Of a stretch of 64,000 nt of DNA, positions 36,962 through 51,165 are shown in pieces. The position numbers and the translations under genes are program-made. Each line of letters opens with the position of its first letter. The first letter of the stretch is position 1. The notes beneath the pieces were generated by a model that was not told the DNA's origin, did not search any database, and saw nothing but the letters and a program-made list of their open reading frames with translations. This stretch comes from Prosopocoilus inquinatus (Eukaryota > Arthropoda > Insecta > Coleoptera > Lucanidae): the NCBI GenBank assembly GCA_036172665.1, contig CM069875.1, positions 17,019,806 through 17,083,805 on the forward strand. Reading direction: 5' to 3'.

Positions 36962-38973
36962 ACATCAAATAACATGTTAGATAAGTAAGGATCGATTAGA
37001 TACATCACAGGAACAACGCTAATACGTGTTGTTTCGTTCAAAACTATTTCCAGCTTCTACTGCGTCCGAGAACTTTGTATCTCTCATCAGAGTTACTGGA
37101 GTCCGTCCAAACGTCAAATAACATGATAGATGAGTAAGGATCGATTAGATACATCACAGGAACAACGCTAATGCGTGTTGTTTCATTTAAAACTATTTCC
37201 AGCTTCTGCTGCGTCCGATAATTTCGTATCTCACATCAGAGTTACTGGAGGCCATCCAAACGTCAAATAACATGTTAGATAAGTAAGGATCGATTAGATA
37301 CATCACAGGAACAACGCTAATACGTGTTGTTTCGTTTAAAACTATTTCCAGCTCCTGCTGCGTCCAAAAACTTTGTATCTCACCTCAGACTTACTGGAGT
37401 CCATCCAAACGTCAAATAACATGTTAGATAAGTAAGGATCGATTAGATACATCACAGGAACAACGCAAATGCGTGTTGTTTCATTTAAAACTATTTCCAG
37501 CTTCTGCTGCGTCCGAAAATTTCGTATCTCACATCAAAGTTACTGGAGTCCATCGAAACGCCAAATAACATGATAGATGAATAAGGATCGATTAGATACA
37601 TCACAGGAACAACGCTAATGCGTGTTGTTTCATTTAAAACTATTTCCAGCTTCTGCTGCGTCCGAAAATTTCGAATCTCACATCAGAGTTACTGGAGTCA
37701 ATCGAAACGTCAAATAACATAGTAGATAAGTAAGGATCGATTAGATACAGCACAGGAACAACGCTAATACGTGTTGTTTCGTTTAAAACTATTTCCAGCT
37801 CCTGCTGCGTCCGAGAACTTTGTATCTCTCATCAGAGTTACTGGAGTATGTCCAAACGTCAAATAACATGATAGATGAGTAAGGATCGATTAGATACAGC
37901 ACAGGAACAACGCTAATACGTGTTGTTTCGTTTAAAACTATTTCCAGCTCCTGCTGCGTCCAAATACTTTGTATCTCACATCAGACTTACTGGAGTCCAT
38001 CCAAACGTCAAATAACATGTTAGATAAGTAAGGATCGTTTAGATACATCACAGGAACAACGCTAATACGTGTTGTTTCGTTCAAAACTATTTCCAGCTTC
38101 TACTGCGTCCGAGAACTTTGTATCTCTCATCAGAGTTACTGGAGTCCGTCCAAACGTCAAATAACATGATAGATGAGTAAGGATCGATTAGTTACATCAC
38201 AGGAACAACGCTAATATGTGTTGTTTCGTTTAAAACTATTTCCAGCTGCTGCTCCGTCCGAAAATTTCGTATCTCACATTAGAGTTACTGGAGTCCATCG
38301 AAACGTCAAATAACATAGTAGCTAAGTAAGGATCGATTAGATACATCACAGGAACAACGCTAATACGTGTTGTTTCGTTCAAAACTATTTCCAGCTCCTG
38401 CTGCGTCCAAAAACTTCGTATCTCACATCGGAGTTACTAGAGTCCATCGAAATGTCAAATAACATGATAGATGAGTAAGGATCGATTAGATACATCACAA
38501 GAACAAGACGAATACGTGTTGTTTCGTTCAAAACTATTTCCAGCTTCTGCTGCGTCCGAGAACTTTGTATCTCACATCAGAGTTACTGGAGTCCATTCAA
38601 GCGTCAAATAACATGATAGATGAGTAAGGATCGATTAGATACATCACAGGAACAAGACGAATACGTGTTGTTTCGTTCAAAACTATTTCCAGCTTCTGCT
38701 GGGTCCGAGAACTTTGTATCTCACATCAGAGTTACTGGAGTCCATTCAAACGTCAAATAACATGATAGATGAGTAAGGATCGATTAGATACATCACAGGA
38801 ACAAGGCTAATACGTGTTGTTTCGTTTAAAACTATTTCCAGCATCAGCTGCGTCCGAAAACGTCGTATCTCACATCAAAGTTACTGGAGTCCATCCAAAC
38901 ATCAAATAACATGTTAGATAAGTAAGGATCGATTAGATACATCACAGGAACAACGCTAATACGTGTTGTTTCG
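36962..38973. repeat. 13-monomer HOR, copy 2
   Basis: Tandem partner of the preceding 13-mer, matching to about 38973, where this copy continues with tttaaaattaattcc. One difference noted by eye is a at 37700 (gtcaatcg) for c at 35763 (gtccatcg). Confidence 0.9.
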
Positions 38974-40650
38974 TTTAAAATTAATTCCAGCTCCTGCTGC
39001 GTCCAAAAACTTCGTATCTCAAATCAGAGTTACTAGAGTCCATCGAAACGTCAAATAACATGATAGATGAGTAAGGATCGATTAGATACATCACAGGAAC
39101 AACGCTAATGCGTGTTGTTTCATTTAAAACAATTTCCAGCTTCTGCTGCGTCCGGTAATTTCGTATCTCACATCAGAGTTACTGGAGGTCATCCAAACGT
39201 CAAATAACATGATAGATGGGTAAGGATCGATTAGATACATCACAGGAACAACGCTAATGCGTGTTGTTTCGTTTAAAACTATTTCCAGCTTCAGCTGCGT
39301 CCGAGAACTTCGTATCTCACTTCAGAGTTACTGGAGTCCATCCAAACGTCAAATAACATGATAGATGAGTAAGGATCGATTAGATACATCACAGGAACAA
39401 CGCTAATGCGTGTTGTTTCATTTAAAACTATTTCCAGCTTCTGCTGCGTCCGATAATTTCGTATCTCACATCAGAGTTACTGGAGGCCATCCAAACGTCA
39501 AATAACATGTTAGATAAGTAAGGATCGATTAGATACATCACAGGAACAACGCTAATACGTGTTGTTTCGTTCAAAACTATTTCCAGCTTCTACTGCGTCC
39601 GAGAACTTTGTATCTCTCATCAGAGTTACTGGAGTCCGTCCAAACGTCAAATAACATGATAGATGAGTAAGGATCGATTAGATACATCACAGGAACAACG
39701 CTAATGCGTGTTGTTTCGTTTAAAACTATTTCCAGCATCTGCTGCGTCCGAAAATTTCGTATCTCACATCAAAGTTACTGGAGTCCATCGAAACGCCAAA
39801 TAACATGTTAGATAAGTAAGGATCGATTAGATACATCACAGGAACAACGCTAATACGTGTTGTTTCGTTTAAAACTATTTCCAGCTCCTGCTGCGTCCAA
39901 AAACTTTGTATCTCACCTCAGACTTACTGGAGTCCATCCAAACGTCAAATAACATGTTAGATAAGTAAGGATCGATTAGATACATCACAGGAACAACGCT
40001 AATGCGTGTTGTTTCATTTAAAACTATTTCCAGCTTCTGCTGCGTCCGATAATTTCGTATCTCACATCAGAGTTACTGGAGTCCATCCAAACGTCAAATA
40101 ACATGTTAGATAAATAAGGATCGTTTAGATACATCACAGGAACAACGCTAATGCGTGTTGTTTCGTTTAAAACTATTTCCAGCTTCTGCTGCGTCCGAGA
40201 ACGTCGTATCTCACATCAGAGCTACTGGAGTCCATCGAAACGCCAAATAACATTATAGATGAGTAAGGATCGATTAGATACAGCACAGGAACAACGCTAA
40301 TACGTGTTGTTTCGTTTAAAACTATTTCCAGCTCCTGCTGCGTCCAAAAACTTTGTATCTCACATCAGACTTACTGGAGTCCATCCAAACGTCAAATAAC
40401 ATGTTAGATAAGTAAGGATCGTTTAGATACATCACAGGAACAACGCTAATACGTGTTGTTTCGTTCAAAACTATTTCCAGCTTCTACTGCGTCCGAGAAC
40501 TTTGTATCTCTCATCAGAGTTACTGGAGTCCGTCCAAACGTCAAATAACATGATAGATGAGTAAGGATCGATTAGATACAGCACAGGAACAACGCTAATA
40601 CGTGTTGTTTCGTTTAAAACTATTTCCAGCTCCTGCTGCGTCCAAAAACT
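37900..40650. repeat. 45-monomer-distance block, first copy
   Basis: The variant ttaattccag at 38981 recurs at 45687, 6706 bp on (45 x 149 plus 1), and gcatct at 39735 recurs at 46441 at the same distance. The shared order spans about 37.9-40.65 kb and 44.6-47.36 kb, ending where this copy has cttcgtatctcacttc and the other ctttgtatctcacatc. Distinct monomers inside include ttaaaacaattt with ccggtaattt, and gatgggtaagg. Confidence 0.85.
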
Positions 40651-41978
40651 TCGTATCTCACTTCAGAGTTACTGGAGTCCATCCAAACGTCAAATAACAT
40701 GATAGATGAGTAAGGATCGATTAGATACATCACAGGAACAACGCTAATGCGTGTTGTTTCATTTAAAACTATTTCCAGCTTCTGCTGCGTCCGATAATTT
40801 CGTATCTCACATCAGAGTTACTGGAGTCCATCCAAACGTCAAATAACATGATAGATGAGTAAGGGTCGATTAGTTACATCACAGGAACAACGCTAATGCG
40901 TGTTGTTTCGTTTAAAACTATTTCCAGCTTCAGCTGCGTCCGAGAACTTCGTATCTCACTTCAGAGTTACTGGAGTCCATCCAAACGTCAAATAACATGA
41001 TAGATGAGTAAGGATCGATTAGATACATCACAGGAACAACGCTAATGCGTGTTGTTTCGTTTAAAACTATTTCCAGCTTCAGCTGCGTCCGAGAACTTCG
41101 TATCTCACTTCAGAGTTACTGGAGTCCATCCAAACGTCAAATAACATGTTAGATAAGTAAGGATCGATTAGATACATCACAGGAACAACGCTAATACGTG
41201 TTGTTTCGTTCAAAACTATTTCCAGCTTCTACTGCGTCCGAGAACTTTGTATCTCTCATCAGAGTTACTGGAGTCCGTCCAAACGTCAAATATTCATGAT
41301 AGATGAGTAAGGATCGATTAGATACATCACAGGAACAACGCTAATGCGTGTTGTTTCATTTAAAACTATTTCCAGCTTCTGCTGCGTCCGATAATTTCGT
41401 ATCTCACATCAGAGTTACTGGAGGCCATCCAAACGTCAAATAACATGTTAGATAAGTAAGGATCGATTAGATACATCACAGGAACAACGCTAATACGTGT
41501 TGTTTCGTTTAAAACTATTTCCAGCTCCTGCTGCGTCCAAAAACTTTGTATCTCACCTCAGACTTACTGGAGTCCATCCAAACGTCAAATAACATGTTAG
41601 ATAAGTAAGGATCGATTAGATACATCACAGGAACAACGCTAATGCGTGTTGTTTCATTTAAAACTATTTCCAGCTTCTGCTGCGTCCGAAAATTTCGTAT
41701 CTCACATCAAAGTTACTGGAGTCCATCGAAACGCCAAATAACATGATAGATGAATAAGGATCGATTAGATACATCACAGGAACAACGCTAATGCGTGTTG
41801 TTTCATTTAAAACTATTTCCAGCTTCTGCTGCGTCCGAAAATTTCGAATCTCACATCAGAGTTACTGGAGTCCATCGAAACGTCAAATAACATAGTAGAT
41901 AAGTAAGGATCGATTAGATACAGCACAGGAACAACGCTAATACGTGTTGTTTCGTTTAAAACTATTTCCAGCTCCTGC
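40651..41978. repeat. Nine-monomer block, second of three copies
   Basis: Matches 34545-35870 at 6109 bp and about 47.95-49.28 kb at 7302 bp. It contains the only monomer in the window with an inserted base (41262-41411). Confidence 0.82.
41262..41411. repeat. 150-bp monomer, 1-base insertion
   Basis: Reads caaatattcatgatag where others read caaataacatgatag, a net gain of one base at about 41293. Not seen in the corresponding monomers near 35.2 or 48.6 kb, so it is private to this copy. Confidence 0.93.
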
Positions 41979-44900
41979 TGCGTCCAAAAACTTTGTATCT
42001 CACATCAGACTTACTGGAGTCCATCCAAACGTCAAATAACATGTTAGATAAGTAAGGATCGATTAGTTACATCACAGGAACAACGCTAATATGTGTTGTT
42101 TCGTTTAAAACTATTTCCAGCTGCTGCTGCGTCCGAAAATTTCGTATCTCACATTAGAGTTACTGGAGTCCATCGAAACGTCAAATAACATAGTAGCTAA
42201 GTAAGGATCGATTAGATACATCACAGGAACAACGCTAATACGTGTTGTTTCGTTCAAAACTATTTCCAGCTGCTGCTCCGTCTGAAAATTTCGTATCTCA
42301 CATTAGAGTTACTGGAGTCCATCGAAACGTCAAATAACATAGTAGCTAAGTAAGGATCGATTAGATACATCACAGGAACAACGCTAATACGTGTTGTTTC
42401 GTTCAAAACTATTTCCAGCTCCTGCTGCGTCCAAAAACTTCGTATCTCACATCGGAGTTACTAGAGTCCATCGAAATGTCAAATAACATGATAGATGAGT
42501 AAGGATCGATTAGATACATCACAAGAACAAGACGAATACGTGTTGTTTCGTTCAAAACTATTTCCAGCTTCTGCTGAGTCCGAGAACTTTGTATCTCACA
42601 TCAGAGTTACTGGAGTCCAGTCAAGCGTCAAATAACATGATAGATGAGTAAGGATCGATTAGATACATCACAGGAACAAGACGAATACGTGTTGTTTCGT
42701 TCAAAACTATTTCCAGCTTCTGCTGGGTCCGAGAACTTTGTATCTCACATCAGAGTTACTGGAGTCCATTCAAACGTCAAATAACATGATAGATGAGTAA
42801 GGATCGATTAGATACATCACAGGAACAACGCTAATGCGTGTTGTTTCATTTAAAACTATTTCCAGCTTCTGCTGCGTCCGATAATTTCGTATCTCACATC
42901 AGAGTTACTGGAGGCCATCCAAACGTCAAATAACATGTTAGATAAGTAAGGATCGATTAGATACATCACAGGAACAACGCTAATACGTGTTGTTTCGTTT
43001 AAAACTATTTCCAGCTCCTGCTGCGTCCAAAAACTTTGTATCTCACCTCAGACTTACTGGAGTCCATCCAAACGTCAAATAACATGTTAGATAAGTAAGG
43101 ATCGATTAGATACATCACAGGAACAACGCTAATGCGTGTTGTTTCATTTAAAACTATTTCCAGCTTCTGCTGCGTCCGAAAATTTCGAATCTCACATCAG
43201 AGTTACTGGAGTCCATCGAAACGTCAAATAACATAGTAGATAAGTAAGGATCGATTAGATACAGCACAGGAACAACGCTAATACGTGTTGTTTCGTTTAA
43301 AACTATTTCCAGCTCCTGCTGCGTCCAAAAACTTTGTATCTCACATCAGACTTACTGGAGTCCATCCAAACGTCAAATAACATGTTAGATAAGTAAGGAT
43401 CGATTAGTTACATCACAGGAACAACGCTAATATGTGTTGTTTCGTTTAAAACTATTTCCAGCTGCTGCTGCGTCCGAAAATTTCGTATCTCACATTAGAG
43501 TTACTGGAGTCCATCGAAACGTCAAATAACATAGTAGCTAAGTAAGGATCGATTAGATACATCACAGGAACAACGCTAATACGTGTTGTTTCGTTCAAAA
43601 CTATTTCCAGCTGCTGCTCCGTCTGAAAATTTCGTATCTCACATTAGAGTTACTGGAGTCCATCGAAACGTCAAATAACATAGTAGCTAAGTAAGGATCG
43701 ATTAGATACATCACAGGAACAACGCTAATACGTGTTGTTTCGTTCAAAACTATTTCCAGCTCCTGCTGCGTCCAAAAACTTCGTATCTCACATCGGAGTT
43801 ACTAGAGTCCATCGAAATGTCAAATAACATGATAGATGAGTAAGGATCGATTAGATACATCACAAGAACAAGACGAATACGTGTTGTTTCGTTCAAAACT
43901 ATTTCCAGCTTCTGCTGCGTCCGAGAACTTTGTATCTCACATCAGAGTTACTGGAGTCCAGTCAAGCGTCAAATAACATGATAGATGAGTAAGGATCGAT
44001 TAGATACATCACAGGAACAAGACGAATACGTGTTGTTTCGTTCAAAACTATTTCCAGCTTCTGCTGGGTCCGAGAACTTTGTATCTCACATCAGAGTTAC
44101 TGGAGTCCATTCAAACGTCAAATAACATGATAGATGAGTAAGGATCGATTAGATACATCACAGGAACAACGCTAATGCGTGTTGTTTCATTTAAAACTAT
44201 TTCCAGCTTCTGCTGCGTCCGATAATTTCGTATCTCACATCAGAGTTACTGGAGGCCATCCAAACGTCAAATAACATGTTAGATAAGTAAGGATCGATTA
44301 GATACATCACAGGAACAACGCTAATACGTGTTGTTTCGTTTAAAACTATTTCCAGCTCCTGCTGCGTCCAAAAACTTTGTATCTCACCTCAGACTTACTG
44401 GAGTCCATCCAAACGTCAAATAACATGTTAGATAAGTAAGGATCGATTAGATACATCACAGGAACAACGCTAATGCGTGTTGTTTCATTTAAAACTATTT
44501 CCAGCTTCTGCTGCGTCCGAAAATTTCGAATCTCACATCAGAGTTACTGGAGTCCATCGAAACGTCAAATAACATAGTAGATAAGTAAGGATCGATTAGA
44601 TACAGCACAGGAACAACGCTAATACGTGTTGTTTCGTTTAAAACTATTTCCAGCTCCTGCTGCGTCCAAAAACTTTGTATCTCACATCAGACTTACTGGA
44701 GTCCATCCAAACGTCAAATAACATGTTAGATAAGTAAGGATCGTTTAGATACATCACAGGAACAACGCTAATACGTGTTGTTTCGTTCAAAACTATTTCC
44801 AGCTTCTACTGCGTCCGAGAACTTTGTATCTCTCATCAGAGTTACTGGAGTCCGTCCAAACGTCAAATAACATGATAGATGAGTAAGGATCGATTAGTTA

Positions 44901-45500
44901 CATCACAGGAACAACGCTAATATGTGTTGTTTCGTTTAAAACTATTTCCAGCTGCTGCTCCGTCTGAAAATTTCGTATCTCACATTAGAGTTACTGGAGT
45001 CCATCGAAACGTCAAATAACATAGTAGCTAAGTAAGGATCGATTAGATACATCACAGGAACAACGCTAATACGTGTTGTTTCGTTCAAAACTATTTCCAG
45101 CTCCTGCTGCGTCCAAAAACTTCGTATCTCACATCGGAGTTACTAGAGTCCATCGAAATGTCAAATAACATGATAGATGAGTAAGGATCGATTAGATACA
45201 TCACAAGAACAAGACGAATACGTGTTGTTTCGTTCAAAACTATTTCCAGCTTCTGCTGCGTCCGAGAACTTTGTATCTCACATCAGAGTTACTGGAGTCC
45301 AGTCAAGCGTCAAATAACATGATAGATGAGTAAGGATCGATTAGATACATCACAGGAACAAGACGAATACGTGTTGTTTCGTTCAAAACTATTTCCAGCT
45401 TCTGCTGGGTCCGAGAACTTTGTATCTCACATCAGAGTTACTGGAGTCCATTCAAACGTCAAATAACATGATAGATGAGTAAGGATCGATTAGATACATC
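41760..45500. repeat. 9-monomer HOR in about three copies (1341 bp)
   Basis: The mark ccgtctg is at 42278, 43619 and 44960, and agtcaagcg at 42619, 43960 and 45301, always 1341 bp (9 x 149) apart. Approximate copies: 41760-43100, 43101-44441 and 44442-45500. In the third copy about two monomers (44.74-44.95 kb) are of another type (cgtttag, ttctactgcg, agttac with atatgtg) although the spacing is unchanged, which suggests replacement by conversion or a paired loss and gain. The first copy alone has ctgctgagtcc near 42575. Confidence 0.88.
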
Positions 45501-47356
45501 ACAGGAACAAGGCTAATACGTGTTGTTTCGTTTAAAACTATTTCCAGCATCAGCTGCGTCCGAAAACGTGATATCTCACATCAAAGTTACTGGAGTCCAT
45601 CCAAACATCAAATAACATGTTAGATAAGTAAGGATCGATTAGATACATCACAGGAACAACGCTAATACGTGTTGTTTCGTTTAAAATTAATTCCAGCTCC
45701 TGCTGCGTCCAAAAACTTCGTATCTCAAATCAGAGTTACTAGAGTCCATCGAAACGTCAAATAACATGATAGATGAGTAAGGATCGATTAGATACATCAC
45801 AGGAACAACGCTAATGCGTGTTGTTTCATTTAAAACAATTTCCAGCTTCTGCTGCGTCCGGTAATTTCGTATCTCACATCAGAGTTACTGGAGGTCATCC
45901 AAACGTCAAATAACATGATAGATGGGTAAGGATCGATTAGATACATCACAGGAACAACGCTAATGCGTGTTGTTTCGTTTAAAACTATTTCCAGCTTCAG
46001 CTGCGTCCGAGAACTTCGTATCTCACTTCAGAGTTACTGGAGTCCATCCAAACGTCAAATAACATGATAGATGAGTAAGGATCGATTAGATACATCACAG
46101 GAACAACGCTAATGCGTGTTGTTTCATTTAAAACTATTTCCAGCTTCTGCTGCGTCCGATAATTTCGTATCTCACATCAGAGTTACTGGAGGCCATCCAA
46201 ACGTCAAATAACATGTTAGATAAGTAAGGATCGATTAGATACATCACAGGAACAACGCTAATACGTGTTGTTTCGTTCAAAACTATTTCCAGCTTCTACT
46301 GCGTCCGAGAACTTTGTATCTCTCATCAGAGTTACTGGAGTCCGTCCAAACGTCAAATAACATGATAGATGAGTAAGGATCGATTAGATACATCACAGGA
46401 ACAACGCTAATGCGTGTTGTTTCGTTTAAAACTATTTCCAGCATCTGCTGCGTCCGAAAATTTCGTATCTCACATCAAAGTTACTGGAGTCCATCGAAAC
46501 GCCAAATAACATGTTAGATAAGTAAGGATCGATTAGATACATCACAGGAACAACGCTAATACGTGTTGTTTCGTTTAAAACTATTTCCAGCTCCTGCTGC
46601 GTCCAAAAACTTTGTATCTCACCTCAGACTTACTGGAGTCCATCCAAACGTCAAATAACATGTTAGATAAGTAAGGATCGATTAGATACATCACAGGAAC
46701 AACGCTAATGCGTGTTGTTTCATTTAAAACTATTCCCAGCTTCTGCTGCGTCCGATAATTTCGTATCTCACATCAGAGTTACTGGAGTCCATCCAAACGT
46801 CAAATAACATGTTAGATAAGTAAGGATCGTTTAGATACATCACAGGAACAACGCTAATGCGTGTTGTTTCGTTTAAAACTATTTCCAGCTTCTGCTGCGT
46901 CCGAGAACGTCGTATCTCACATCAGAGCTACTGGAGTCCATCGAAACGCCAAATAACATTATAGATGAGTAAGGATCGATTAGATACAGCACAGGAACAA
47001 CGCTAATACGTGTTGTTTCGTTTAAAACTATTTCCAGCTCCTGCTGCGTCCAAAAACTTTGTATCTCACATCAGACTTACTGGAGTCCATCCAAACGTCA
47101 AATAACATGTTAGATAAGTAAGGATCGTTTAGATACATCACAGGAACAACGCTAATACGTGTTGTTTCGTTCAAAACTATTTCCAGCTTCTACTGCGTCC
47201 GAGAACTTTGTATCTCTCATCAGAGTTACTGGAGTCCGTCCAAACGTCAAATAACATGATAGATGAGTAAGGATCGATTAGATACAGCACAGGAACAACG
47301 CTAATACGTGTTCTTTCGTTTAAAACTATTTCCAGCTCCTGCTGCGTCCAAAAACT
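44606..47356. repeat. 45-monomer-distance block, second copy
   Basis: Partner of about 37.9-40.65 kb. A private change near 45569 turns cgtcgtatc into cgtgatatc, and near 46735 tattccc replaces tatttcc. It overlaps the third 9-mer copy, so the 9-mer expansion lies immediately left of, and partly within, this block. Confidence 0.85.
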
Positions 47357-47954
47357 TTGTATCTCACATCAGACTTACTGGAGTCCATCCAAACGTCAAA
47401 TAACATGTTAGATAAGTAAGGATCGTTTAGATACATCACAGGAACAACGCTAATACGTGTTGTTTCGTTCAAAACTATTTCCAGCTTCTACTGCGTCCGA
47501 GAACTTTGTATCTCTCATCAGAGTTACTGGAGTCCGTCCAAACGTCAAATAACATGATAGATGAGTAAGGATCGATTAGTTACATCACAGGAACAACGCT
47601 AATATGTGTTGTTTCGTTTAAAACTATTTCCAGCTGCTGCTCCGTCCGAAAATTTCGTATCTCACATTAGAGTTACTGGAGTCCATCCAAACGTCAAATA
47701 ACATGTTAGATAAGTAAGGATCGTATAGATACATCACAGGAACAACGCTAATGCGTGTTGTTTCGTTTAAAACTATTTCCAGCTTCTGCTGCGTCCGAAA
47801 ACGTCGTATCTCACATCAGAGCTACTGGAGTCCATCGAAACGCCAAATCACATTATAGATGAGTAAGGATCGATTAGATACAGCACAGGAACAACGCTAA
47901 TACGTGTTGTTTCGTTTAAAACTATTTCCAGCTCCTGCTGCGTCCAAAAACTTC
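47357..47954. repeat. C-type monomers joining to the 34.3 kb order
   Basis: About four monomers. The first follow the 13-mer order (gactt, cgtttag, ttctactgcg, agttac with atatgtg, ctgctccgtcc); gtgttcttt near 47310, just before, is shared with 33005 only. From about 47.67 kb the order equals that of 34.26-34.55 kb at 13411 bp. Confidence 0.75.
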
Positions 47955-49280
47955 GTATCTCACTTCAGAGTTACTGGAGTCCATCCAAACGTCAAATAAC
48001 ATGATAGATGAGTAAGGATCGATTAGATACATCACAGGAACAACGCTAATGCGTGTTGTTTCATTTAAAACTATTTCCAGCTTCTGCTGCGTCCGATAAT
48101 TTCGTATCTCACATCAGAGTTACTGGAGTCCATCCAAACGTCAAATAACATGATAGATGAGTAAGGGTCGATTAGTTACATCACAGGAACAACGCTAATG
48201 CGTGTTGTTTCGTTTAAAACTATTTCCAGCTTCAGCTGCGTCCGAGAACTTCGTATCTCACTTCAGAGTTACTGGAGTCCATCCAAACGTCAAATAACAT
48301 GATAGATGAGTAAGGATCGATTAGATACATCACAGGAACAACGCTAATGCGTGTTGTTTCGTTTAAAACTATTTCCAGCTTCAGCTGCGTCCGAGAACTT
48401 CGTATCTCACTTCAGAGTTACTGGAGTCCATCCAAACGTCAAATAACATGTTAGATAAGTAAGGATCGATTAGATACATCACAGGAACAACGCTAATACG
48501 TGTTGTTTCGTTCAAAACTATTTCCAGCTTCTACTGCGTCCGAGAACTTTGTATCTCTCATCAGAGTTACTGGAGTCCGTCCAAACGTCAAATAACATGA
48601 TAGATGAGTAAGGATCGATTAGATACATCACAGGAACAACGCTAATGCGTGTTGTTTCATTTAAAACTATTTCCAGCTTCTGCTGCGTCCGATAATTTCG
48701 TATCTCACATCGGAGTTACTGGAGGCCATCCAAACGTCAAATAACATGTTAGATAAGTAAGGATCGATTAGATACATCACAGGAACAACGCTAATACGTG
48801 TTGTTTCGTTTAAAACTATTTCCAGCTCCTGCTGCGTCCAAAAACTTTGTATCTCACCTCAGACTTACTGGAGTCCATCCAAACGTCAAATAACATGTTA
48901 GATAAGTAAGGATCGATTAGATACATCACAGGAACAACGCTAATGCGTGTTGTTTCATTTAAAACTATTTCCAGCTTCTGCTGCGTCCGAAAATTTCGTA
49001 TCTCACATCAAAGTTACTGGAGTCCATCGAAACGCCAAATAACATGATAGATGAATAAGGATCGATTAGATACATCACAGGAACAACGCTAATGCGTGTT
49101 GTTTCATTTAAAACTATTTCCAGCTTCTGCTGCGTCCGAAAATTTCGAATCTCACATCAGAGTTACTGGAGTCCATCGAAACGTCAAATAACATAGTAGA
49201 TAAGTAAGGATCGATTAGATACAGCACAGGAACAACGCTAATACGTGTTGTTTCGTTTAAAACTATTTCCAGCTCCTGCT
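47955..49280. repeat. Nine-monomer block, third of three copies
   Basis: Matches about 40.65-41.98 kb at 7302 bp and 34.55-35.87 kb at 13411 bp (gggtcg at 48165). Together with the preceding segment it is the longest match to the 34 kb region. Confidence 0.82.
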
Positions 49281-49944
49281 GCGTCCAAAAACTTTGTATC
49301 TCACATCAGACTTACTGGAGTCCATCCAAACGTCAAATAACATGTTAGATAAGTAAGGATCGTTTAGATACATCACAGGAACAACGCTAATACGTGTTGT
49401 TTCGTTCAAAACTATTTCCAGCTTCTACTGCGTCCGAGAACTTTGTATCTCTCATCAGAGTTACTGGAGTCCGTCCAAACGTCAAATAACATGATAGATG
49501 TGTAAGGATCGATTAGTTACATCACAGGAACAACGCTAATATGTGTTGTTTCGTTTAAAACTATTTCCAGCTGCTGCTCCGTCTGAAAATTTCGTATCTC
49601 ACATTAGAGTTACTGGAGTCCATCGAAACGTCAAATAACATAGTAGCTAAGTAAGGATCGATTAGATACATCACAGGAACAACGCTAATACGTGTTGTTT
49701 CGTTTAAAATTAATTCCAGCTCCTGCTGCGTCCAAAAACTTCGTATCTCAAATCAGAGTTACTAGAGTCCATCGAAACGTCAAATAACATGATAGATGAG
49801 TAAGGATCGATTAGATACATCACAGGAACAACGCTAATGCGTGTTGTTTCATTTAAAACAATTTCCAGCTTCTGCTGCGTCCGGTAATTTCGTATCTCAC
49901 ATCAGAGTTACTGGAGGTCATCCAAACGTCAAATAACATGATAG
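49281..49944. repeat. Shuffled C-type monomers
   Basis: Begins with cgtttag and ttctactgcg monomers, then ctgctccgtctg (near 49577), as in the third 9-mer copy, then tttaaaattaattcc at 49710 with ttaaaacaattt and ccggtaattt. The distance from ttaattcc at 45687 is 4023 bp (27 x 149), and to 51349 it is 1639 bp (11 x 149). One private change, gatgtgtaagg, lies near 49500. Confidence 0.75.
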
Positions 49945-51165
49945 ATGGGTAAGGATCGATTAGATACATCACAGGAACAACGCTAATACGTGTTGTTTCG
50001 TTTAAAACTATTTCCAGCTCCTGCTGCGTCCAAAAACTTTGTATCTCACCTCAGACTTACTGGAGTCCATCCAAACGTCAAATAACATGTTAGATAAGTA
50101 AGGATCGATTAGATACATCACAGGAACAACGCTAATGCGTGTTGTTTCATTTAAAACTATTTCCAGCTTCTGCTGCGTCCGAAAATTTCGTATCTCACAT
50201 CAAAGTTACTGGAGTCCATCGAAACGCCAAATAACATGATAGATGAATAAGGATCGATTAGATACATCACAGGAACAACGCTAATGCGTGTTGTTTCATT
50301 TAAAACTATTTCTAGCTTCTGCTGCGTCCGAAAATTTCGAATCTCACATCAGAGTTACTGGAGTCCATCGAAACGTCAAATAACATAGTAGATAAGTAAG
50401 GATCGATTAGATACAGCACAGGAACAACGCTAATACGTGTTGTTTCGTTTAAAACTATTTCCAGCTCCTGCTGCGTCCAAAAACTTTGTATCTCACATCA
50501 GACTTACTGGAGTCCATCCAAACGTCAAATAACATGTTAGATAAGTAAGGATCGATTAGTTACATCACAGGAACAACGCTAATATGTGTTGTTTCGTTTA
50601 AAACTATTTCCAGCTGCTGCTGCGTCCGAAAATTTCGTATCTCACATTAGAGTTACTGGAGTCCATCGAAACGTCAAATAACATAGTAGCTAAGTAAGGA
50701 TCGATTAGATACATCACAGGAACAACGCTAATGCGTGTTGTTTCGTTCAAAACTATTTCCAGCTCCTGCTGCGTCCAAAAACTTCGTATCTCACATCGGA
50801 GTTACTAGAGTCCATCGAAATGTCAAATAACATGATAGATGAGTAAGGATCGATTAGATACATCACAAGAACAAGACGAATACGTGTTGTTTCGTTCAAA
50901 ACTATTTCCAGCTTCTGCTGCGTCCGAGAACTTTGTATCTCACATCAGAGTTACTGGAGTCCATTCAAGCGTCAAATAACATGATAGATGAGTAAGGATC
51001 GATTAGATACATCACAGGAACAAGACGAATACGTGTTGTTTCGTTCAAAACTATTTCCAGCTTCTGCTGGGTCCGAGAACTTTGTATCTCACATCAGAGT
51101 TACTGGAGTCCATTCAAACGTCAAATAACATGATAGATGAGTAAGGATCGATTAGATACATCACA
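49945..51165. repeat. 25-monomer-distance block, first copy
   Basis: The mark ctcacctcag near 50047 corresponds to 53764, 3717 bp later (25 x 149 minus the 8-base deletion at about 53320). The shared order runs to about 51165 and 54882, where one copy has caaggctaatacg and the other caacgctaatgcg. A private tatttctagc lies near 50310. Confidence 0.78.

Noticed and set aside
41293..41293. Extra base as a sequencing error
   Set aside because: It is not in a homopolymer run and comes with a substitution (aac to attc), so a true private mutation is more likely, though a single-copy event cannot be verified from sequence alone.
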